The notes under the pieces were generated by a model. That model ran no database searches. It was not told the DNA's origin and was given only the letters and a program-made list of their open reading frames with translations. From NCBI GenBank assembly GCA_000733355.1, contig JNVV01000003.1, positions 558,001 through 622,000 of the forward strand: a stretch of DNA of 64,000 nt. The letters run 5' to 3'. The stretch comes from Falciphora oryzae. Its lineage: Eukaryota > Ascomycota > Sordariomycetes > Magnaporthales > Magnaporthaceae. The translations under genes were made by a program, and so were the position numbers. Positions 57,865 to 64,000 of the stretch are shown here, one piece after another. The stretch's first letter is position 1. Each line of letters begins with the position of its first letter.

Positions 57865-58871
57865 GGAACGGGGCTGCGAGTCTCGACCAGCGGTTTGGCG
57901 TCGTTTGAGGGGGACGCGTCGTCTAAGCTTTGTCGGCCCTCGGCTTGTTTGGAACACCCTTGGTCCCAACGCTTTTTGTCACGCAAGGACCACCCTACCC
58001 AGGCAGTGTGGTTCCTGTCAAGCAGCCCCGGCGGGGCCGTCGGGGCTATTCGCGTCCCGGATTCTCAGTTTACTGTACTCTAATGTCTTGTCCATCTCTT
58101 TCTCCTTGTTTCATTGCGTACATAGATATGCTGCGCCAGCGCGAGCCAGCAACCTCAGCACTGTTGAAACTCTTATTTTATGATTCTCTGTATGTATCAG
58201 TAATTCACGACAACTCTGACCGTATACTAATGGTATGGGGCTGTATAGCATGACCGGCATTGATCGTTGGAGAGTCTGCCAGAATCCAGCCCTGTCGGGA
58301 GATGGGTCTTGAGGACCCGGAACGATGATTACCGCCCTCTGAACCACGGCAGTCCCAACCTACCCGAAGACAAACACCAACGCCGGAAGAACCCCTCCTC
58401 GAGGACCCCAGCAGTCCCCGGCCTAGATTCGGCTGCCACGGAACAGTGCGGGTCAGACGGAATCTCACTGCGTCGCCCGGTCTGGACTTTCGGCTATCAA
58501 TGCCGACCGGATTTGCTAGCGCTAGGGGAGATCAACCCGTCGCCAGAAAACAATGCCCAAGGAAACACCAGACGAGACAGGGGCTTAGTTTAATCGCGAT
58601 CCGAGCACCGTACTAGGAGCAGAAGCACCGTCGGTCTAGAACTTCTGCCTCGACTGCAAGGCCCAGAAACGTTGCACCAAGAATAGAAGCACCGCAAGCC
58701 TAGAACGTGTGCCTCAACTGCAAGGCTACCAAGCGAGTCACCCGGGCTGCGTCCCAGTCGCCAACCCACGGACCACCCACATATCGGGGCTGAGCCCTCC
58801 TCCCGGGTGGGCCGGCTACACACCATATCACCCCACCACCGGCACCCGCCACCAACAAATACAAGCGATCA
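57865..58871. other. intergenic; GH128 3' end, decayed Cys-motif repeat
   Basis: This stretch contains the GH128 3' region and the upstream flank of the tRNA pair. The only internal structure I see is an imperfect direct repeat at 58621-58735, listed separately. Confidence 0.55.
58621..58735 (+). repeat. imperfect direct repeat with Zn2Cys6-like coding remnants
   Basis: Two units of about 51 bp start at 58621 and 58685 (offset 64 bp). Both begin AGAAGCACCG and share CTAGAAC, TGCCTC, ACTGCAAGGC. Read locally, unit 1 gives FCLDCKAQKRC and unit 2 gives VCLNCKATKR, in different frames. Both resemble the start of a fungal binuclear zinc cluster. Stops and frame changes mean it is not an intact gene. 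It may be a gene relic or a chance coincidence within a tandem repeat. Confidence 0.5.
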
Positions 58872-58966
58872 TCCGATATGGTGTAGTGGCTAACATCCGA
58901 CGCTCTCATGTGAGGTCCTCCTCCTGAGTCTCCGTCGAGCCCGGGGTTCGATTCCCCGTATCGGAG
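58872..58966 (+). tRNA. tRNA-Glu(CTC), intron-containing
   Basis: The acceptor stem pairs TCCGATA (58872-58878) with TATCGGA (58959-58965), with discriminator G at 58966. The D arm contains GTGTAGTGGCTAACATC. The anticodon stem is CGACG/CGTCG, the anticodon CTC is at 58905-58907, and the T arm contains CCGGGGTTCGATTCCCCG. A 23-bp intron (58909-58931) sits one base 3' of the anticodon, the canonical position. Mature length is 72 nt before CCA addition. Confidence 0.95.
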
Positions 58967-58969
58967 TTC

Positions 58970-59054
58970 GCCCGGTTAGCTCAATCGGTAGAGCGTGAGA
59001 CTCTTACGACCCAGGTCTATCTCAAGGTTGCGGGTTCGACCCCCGCATCGGGCT
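58970..59054 (+). tRNA. tRNA-Lys(CTT), intron-containing
   Basis: The acceptor stem pairs GCCCGGT (58970-58976) with ATCGGGC (59047-59053), with discriminator T at 59054. The D arm is TAGCTCAATCGGTAGAGC. The anticodon stem is TGAGA/TCTCA with loop CTCTTA and anticodon CTT. A short intron of about 12 bp follows the base after the anticodon. The T arm is GCGGGTTCGACCCCCGC. Only 3 bp separate it from the upstream tRNA-Glu and no T run lies between, so the two are probably one Pol III transcript. Confidence 0.95.
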
Positions 59055-59096
59055 CAATTCCCGGTGCGCCTGTGACACACAGGCCCATCAACCAAC

Positions 59097-59131
59097 TTTT
59101 TCCTTTTCTGATTTTTTTTTTTTTTTTTTTT
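59097..59131 (+). terminator. Pol III terminator(s) after the tRNA pair
   Basis: The first T5 run after tRNA-Lys is at 59097-59101, 42 bp downstream. A T20 run follows at 59112-59131. Between the tRNA and these runs lies a perfect 6-bp hairpin (CCTGTG/CACAGG, 59069-59083). T runs of this length are standard Pol III stop signals. Confidence 0.7.
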
Positions 59132-59517
59132 AAATCCAGTGTGCGTCGGGGAGTCTGAGGGTGAGCGAGATGTGAAGCTTGTAGGCGATGCATTGAACGA
59201 GGGCATCTGACTAATCCGGTTTCCAGTTGCCCTTTCGCCAAAACCCTCGAGTGCGGATTGGTTGGATTTAAACCTCTAATTTTGCACGCTTGCCGGTGCG
59301 GCACCCAGCCCCAGCCTCTGCAAACGACCAGCCCTGAAGCGCCCGGGAGGCAGGACCCGACACCAGTCAAGATGCCAGACACACGCTTCGCTGCCTTCCA
59401 AGCGTGCCCACGCATGCGTGTCTAAAGTGCTTCATCATGCGCTGCTATCACGAACTGGCCAGCTCGGTTCCTTTATTTTCCACACCATTCTCCCATTTAT
59501 TCCCTCGGAATAGCTCC
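59132..59517. other. short intergenic spacer
   Basis: I see no gene here. It contains the 3' untranslated region of the minus-strand HEFTH gene that ends at 59518. Confidence 0.6.
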
Positions 59518-60727
59518 TCACGGCCCCTTGTACACCACCGGCTCCGACTCGAAATCGGGCAGAACAATAAGTGGGATACCCTCGGCGCCGGCGGGCACCC
59601 CGCGAGCCCTGTACTTGCTCAGCCTCCCTTTTCTACCACCCATTCCTCCTTGTGCATACGGCTCTTTGCCTGTGGACTTCAACACAGCGGGCGAGCTGGG
59701 GACCTTTGCTGTGCACAGTCCTCCTCGAGGGAAGCCCCCGGGGAAGATGATGCGCTCCAGCCGCTGGCGGTAGTCGGCATTCTGCGCCGCGATGGCAGAC
59801 CAGTTGCGGTTTGACGAAATGATGCCGCCCGGAATGGTCATGTCCGACATGGCGAAGCGCCCGGCGTCGGCAAAGTTTTCGACCCACTGGCGACGAGTTT
59901 TGGTCAGCCTACTGACAGGAAGCCGCCTCCACGACATAGAATCTTGCTTACGTTTGTCCGACCATAGGGGGTAGCTGTGGCAGAGTCTTTGTTGTATGCG
60001 TTTGCCCACATGCTCGTGTGCGAATACCGAGTTCCGAGCCTGTAACCCTCTTTCTCAACGACGTCCGCCAGTGCAAACTCGTCCAGAACGTGGGTAAACT
60101 CGTGCGCGGCTACCCCGAGAGTAAACATGTCCTTGGTGAAGACTATGCTAGACGCTATCTGAAATGCAGATGTCGCCCCGGCAGGCAAGAAGAGTATGTT
60201 TCCCGTCCACTGACGCATGCCAACGGGGACCTTGGACAATTTCTGGAAAACAGATAGGTCCTTCTGTCAGCTCTCTGCCGTTGTCCCATCGCTCCATGCC
60301 TCGTCAACGCACTTTTAGAATAGAGTCCCAGGACTCTTCGTAATCCTTATGTCGGCTGACCGTTTGATAGTGAGCACAGTCCGAGTAATGAACATCCAAG
60401 GTATCGATATCGAACGGGCTGTACGACAAGTTTTCCGCCCGAGAAGTGTAGAACTTTTCGACCGAAACCAGTGTCAGCCTCTGCACCTCTTTCTGGTCCA
60501 GATAACGCGCGGCTTCACACCCACGTACTCACAATCTTAGGGATGAGACCGGGATGCCACCGTTCCCATAAGAATACCCGGCCCGGAAGGTCTCTCATGA
60601 GCTCCAGATCATGCTTGGACATGTTGAACTCGGGGCTGATCTCTGGCTTGGACAGCTTCATGGCAAGGACTGTGTAGCCACGGAGAAGAGCTACGAGGGC
60701 GATTGCAAGATACAGAAGCCCACACAT
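59518..60727 (-). CDS. secreted HEFTH (zincin-like) protein, 4 exons
   Basis: Exons on the minus strand are 60533-60727, 60313-60480, 59952-60242 and 59518-59886, giving 340 aa. A signal peptide is clear (MCGLLYLAIALVALL). Exon 3 contains AAHEFTHVLDEF with the zinc-peptidase signature HExxH at about 168-172. Exon 4 starts WVENFADAGRFAMSDM and ends in a basic, Pro/Gly-rich tail. The layout recalls fungal secreted proteins of the conidiation-specific Con-13 type and some M35-like zincins, but this is from memory and the third zinc ligand is not obvious. Intron 1 is the weak point: the acceptor at 60481 gives 52 bp; a nearer CAG at 60493 would give only 40 bp and four more codons. The other junctions are all phase 0 and clean. 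Protease activity is not established. Confidence 0.75.
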
Positions 60728-62003
60728 TCCTCCCAGACGAGGAGACTAGCTCCTGGTTGCGGTGTCCCCCTGATACGAAGACTTTCCAAGATGTGCTAGG
60801 GCACATTCGGGGACTGCGAGTGTTCGACACAGACTGATAGGCTCCATGCTTGCCCTATCTCCGGATCTGGAGATTTTGCTTTAAGTTGCGGTTGGTCCCC
60901 AATCAAGACATCAATACCACGCCTTCCATGACTGAATCAACGAGACAAGCTCCATGGCTTGAGCGTAAAGTTGACTCCATTCCAAGGTTCGTTTCTCAAG
61001 CTTAATTCGACTTAACCGTCAATATGCCCAATCAGCCTGCATTCTTTATTTTACAGGACGTGGCAGCTTCGAGAACAGACGTGGCTTGCATTGATCTCGG
61101 TCGCTATGGCACTTATGCCATCGTTTAGGAGGCCATGTGAGCCGCAATCTGTCGACAGCAGCCCCCGCATGAACCACACCAAACCACACCCAACTCTCCC
61201 ATGCGACCGCGGCCGACTAACACATCCAAGGGCGACACATTAGTCGGCCACGGAGGATGTCGCGATGGAGTCCATCTCGGCCGAACGAACCATCACTGAT
61301 CAACCGATTCTCCGCCAAAGAGCCGAAGATACCCAGGTCTGAAAACGTGCGCCATCGGCATTCGTCATGTGGCGATCGCCCCTGACCGGCCACTGGATCT
61401 CCGCATGCGGAGAAGCCCCTGCCGCCGACGCCACGCGAGCGGTACCGAGACACTGGGAAGTCAACCGACCCGATGCACATGCGGCAAAGACAGTGGCTGA
61501 CACCCTGGTAACCTGGGCTACGGGTTGCATCACCTCTCCATCTTGGGTCTGCCAAGGCCTCCTGGCTGCCAAAATTCTCATGCCATAAGTCCCAGCTTTT
61601 GGCGACCTGCGCCGAACCGGTGCTCGCCATTAACACCACTTTCTATTGTGATTGATGCAAAACTGAGCATTTGGATTGTCATAAAAACCAGTATGCAAGG
61701 TCACGGAGGGAGAATGCCTCCTGATGAGACTGACCCCGTTCTTTTTCTTCACCTGGCCCTGATCATCATGCACCCCATCACCTCCTGAGTAGGTCGTGGA
61801 ATCAGGGCGTCTTCTGCGAATGTCGACGCGTGGATAAAAGTATATAAAACCATGCATCAATGCATTGGATATCAAAGCAGCGAGGCATGGACATGTAGGC
61901 ATCTCGAGCGGTCCGGAAGCTGTCGCGCGAGTTGTATATATTACAGCTTTGAAGCCCGCCCAATATCCACACACTTGTGCAAGACTGCCACTGCTCTTAC
62001 ACA
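60728..62003. other. divergent intergenic region
   Basis: This contains the promoters of the HEFTH gene (-) and the GH16 gene (+). The open frames around 61217-61640 are in competing phases with no recognisable content. A TATA-like site for GH16 is listed separately. Confidence 0.6.
61841..61848 (+). promoter_or_regulatory. TATA box of the GH16 gene
   Basis: TATATAAA lies about 160 bp upstream of the GH16 start codon on the same strand, directly after an ATAAAAG. Spacing is compatible with a core promoter and short leader. Confidence 0.5.
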
Positions 62004-62930
62004 ATGCTGCTCCTCGGCGCCGCAGTCCTCCTCCTCCACCCCTGCCGGGTCGCGGCCTGGGCCGCCCCCTCGTATAGCGGCCTGCGCCTCGTCTGGCAGG
62101 ACGTCTTCTCGGGCCCGGGCGGCTCGGCGCCCAACGCCGGGTCGTGGAACACCATCACCAACATCAACGTCAACGGCGAGTGGCAGCGCTACACGACCGA
62201 CTCGCGCAACCTGCAGATCTCGGGCGGCGAGACGGTCCAGATTGTGCCCTGGCGCAACTCCCAGACGGGCGAGTGGACGTCGGGCCGCATCGAGTCGAAG
62301 TACACCTTCACGCCCCAGCCGGGCGGCGTGACGGTCGCCGAGGCCCAGGTCCGGTTCGGTGACAACCCGGTCGGCCGCAAGAAGGGCCTGTGGCCGGCCT
62401 TTTGGCTGCTAGGCGACGCCATCCGCCGCGGCACGCCGTGGCCGCAGTGCGGCGAGCTTGATATCCTTGAGACGGTCAACGGCGCGCTGACGGGCTACGG
62501 CACCGTGCACTGCGACGTCTACCCGGGCGGCCGCTGCAACGAGCCCAACGGGATCGGCGGCACCGTCGGCATCCCGGACCAAGGGTGGCACACGTGGCGG
62601 ATCCAGTGGGACCGGCGCCCGGGCGACTGGCGGTCCGAGACCATATCGTGGTTCATCGATGGCCGTCAGTTCTTCAGCATCAACGGCGACCGGATTGGTG
62701 ATGCGGGGGTTTGGCAGTCGCTGTGCCACCAGCCCCTTTACTTCATCCTAAACATGGCTGTCGGAGGAACGTGTAAGTGCTTTCTGCTGCTGCCGCCACT
62801 GTGATGGACGGATCAGCTAACGAACCTTGTTTGCAACAAACAAGTCCCCGGCCCTCCTAACGGCGATACCCTGGACGGATACGGTTCTATGCTGGAGGTG
62901 GCATATGTGGCTCATTTTGTCAACACGTAG
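62004..62930 (+). CDS. secreted GH16 endo-beta-1,3(4)-glucanase, 2 exons
   Basis: This secreted laminarinase-like enzyme hydrolyses internal beta-1,3 or mixed beta-1,3/1,4 glucan bonds. Exons are 62004-62772 and 62845-62930, giving 284 aa. The signal peptide covers about 1-20. The GH16 catalytic motif ExDxxE appears as GELDILE with Glu151 (nucleophile), Asp153 and Glu156 (acid/base). Other family blocks are LVWQDVFSG, NGEWQRYT, SGRIESKYTF, KGLWPAFWLLG, HTWRIQWDR and LNMAVGGTFPGPPNGDT, the last one spanning the splice junction (T-GTAAGT / CAAG). No carbohydrate-binding module or GPI signal is seen, so a freely secreted enzyme is expected. An ATG nine codons upstream is not needed and would bury the signal peptide. 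Confidence 0.94.
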
Positions 62931-64000
62931 CTTATGGTGCATTAGGTTTAGAGAGCGTCTGGCTCAGGCCGGGGTGTGGCTTCCGTGGCAAGTGCTGACG
63001 GCTAGAGCCCGAGTGTGATGGGCCGGCTGGCTCGGCAGGGTAGGGATGTGTAAAGATATGTAGGCAACCAATCGGGTTCATTTGGAATAGTCTTCTTTCT
63101 ACATAGCTCATATCAGATAGACCAGTGCATTTCCGCGCCGCCGTCCTGCACTAGACGGCCTTTTGACGTTTCCTAGCCATATAGTTTGGTGCCTTCAGAC
63201 ATTCGCTGCCAATCGCATCCCGCAATCTTGTCCTGTTAAAGTCATGCGTTGCTCAGCTACGGCATGAGGGGCGGGCTAGACCCGCGGAGTTCGCGCATAC
63301 ATGAAGTGAACGGGATTTCCCCCTATGGGGGTGACCCTCGCGTTGCGATGCGAACTGCCGACGAGTTGCATGCTAGCCTAGCCTCTGGTCGCCTCGCTTG
63401 CATATCGGCTTCCTCGGACGGTCTGACCGCGATCGGGAAGCATATCAATGCTCCGCTGCCGCACCCAGGGGGGCCAGGCGTGCCGACGACCCGGTTGGCT
63501 GCCAACCGTTGGGCCTGGCCAAAAGCTGCCGCGTGATAAAGTTCGCGTTGGTCGTATTTTTGGGACGAGCGAGCGCGGCCTCGGGTCGCACGTATTCAAG
63601 CAAGCGGGCATAGACGGATTCTCGACGCAGAGGTCTCATTGTTGCGCCAGCGCAAGTCGAGATACCATGTATTCCCGTTTGATAGGCCGCTTTCGTACCT
63701 CTCGTGAAGACAGGAAATGAATATCAAATGCGATTCGACGGCCCGCACATACCGGCGAAACACAGAAGTCGAGCCAGTGTATTGCTAACGGTAAAGACAC
63801 TAGCCATCAAGACCAGCGGCTGAGACACAACGTTGGGGCGAGGGGCCTCCAGCGAATAAGAGCCACGAGAGTAAGCACGCCAATTGCATCAAGCCTAGTC
63901 CATCAAACATTTGCCCACACTGCGACGGTTAGCGACACACTGTGGCGAAGAGCGAGCTTGGCAAGCAAACGTGTGGGTTTGTCCTGATGTCTCTATTTCC
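62931..64000. other. right edge, no supported gene
   Basis: Only short frames without recognisable content are present. The stretch starts with the GH16 3' region. No RNA gene was seen. Confidence 0.55.

Overview
The window looks like nuclear DNA of a filamentous ascomycete (Pezizomycotina, most likely Sordariomycetes). The genes carry short introns of about 50-120 bp with fungal GTRNGT donors and CTAAC/CTGAC branch sites. Intergenic regions are long, GC-rich in gene bodies, and dotted with pyrimidine or poly-A/T tracts. The gene content is typical of moulds: a MedA/Acon-3-type developmental regulator, AA7 and AA8 oxidative enzymes, GH16 and GH128 beta-glucanases, and MFS transporters. Two tRNA genes both carry canonical nuclear tRNA introns. 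I found no rRNA, CRISPR array, bacterial-type operon, or clear transposon with coding capacity.

Layout. At 0.7-2.5 kb (-) lies a three-exon MFS sugar transporter. At 4.3-5.6 kb (-) is a Cys-rich single-span surface protein of unknown function. At 7.9-12.7 kb (+) is a GYF-domain protein carrying an eIF4E-type binding motif near its N terminus. At 16.0-16.8 kb (+) is a secreted stand-alone AA8 cytochrome domain. At 17.6-20.8 kb (+) is a TTC27/Emw1-like TPR protein. From 20.8 to 34.5 kb there is a gene-free interval of 13.7 kb that ends at a MedA/Acon-3/Acr1-type regulator (34.5-37.8 kb, +). A second gene-free interval of 6.2 kb follows. At 44.0-51.0 kb sit an AA7 FAD oxidase (+), a BAHD-like acyltransferase (+) and a 14-helix MFS exporter (-), which could be a small metabolite locus. 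At 52.0-53.1 kb (+) is an RNase H1-like gene with a GC-AG intron and two in-frame start codons, the first adding a mitochondrial-type presequence. A perfect 30-bp inverted repeat lies just upstream. At 54.0-55.5 kb (+) is a peroxisomal 3-ketoacyl-CoA thiolase with a textbook PTS2. At 56.8-57.9 kb (+) is a probably GPI-anchored GH128 glucanase. At 58.9-59.05 kb (+) are tandem intron-containing tRNA-Glu(CTC) and tRNA-Lys(CTT) genes only 3 bp apart. At 59.5-60.7 kb (-) is a secreted HEFTH-containing protein. At 62.0-62.9 kb (+) is a secreted GH16 glucanase.

How they fit together. The right end (GH128, HEFTH protein, GH16) reads as a cell-wall or extracellular group, though nothing proves co-regulation. 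The AA7-acyltransferase-MFS trio is a plausible modify-and-export set without a recognisable backbone synthase. All exon models were derived by eye from splice consensus, frame continuity and family conservation. Each protein model given here sums to an exact multiple of three.
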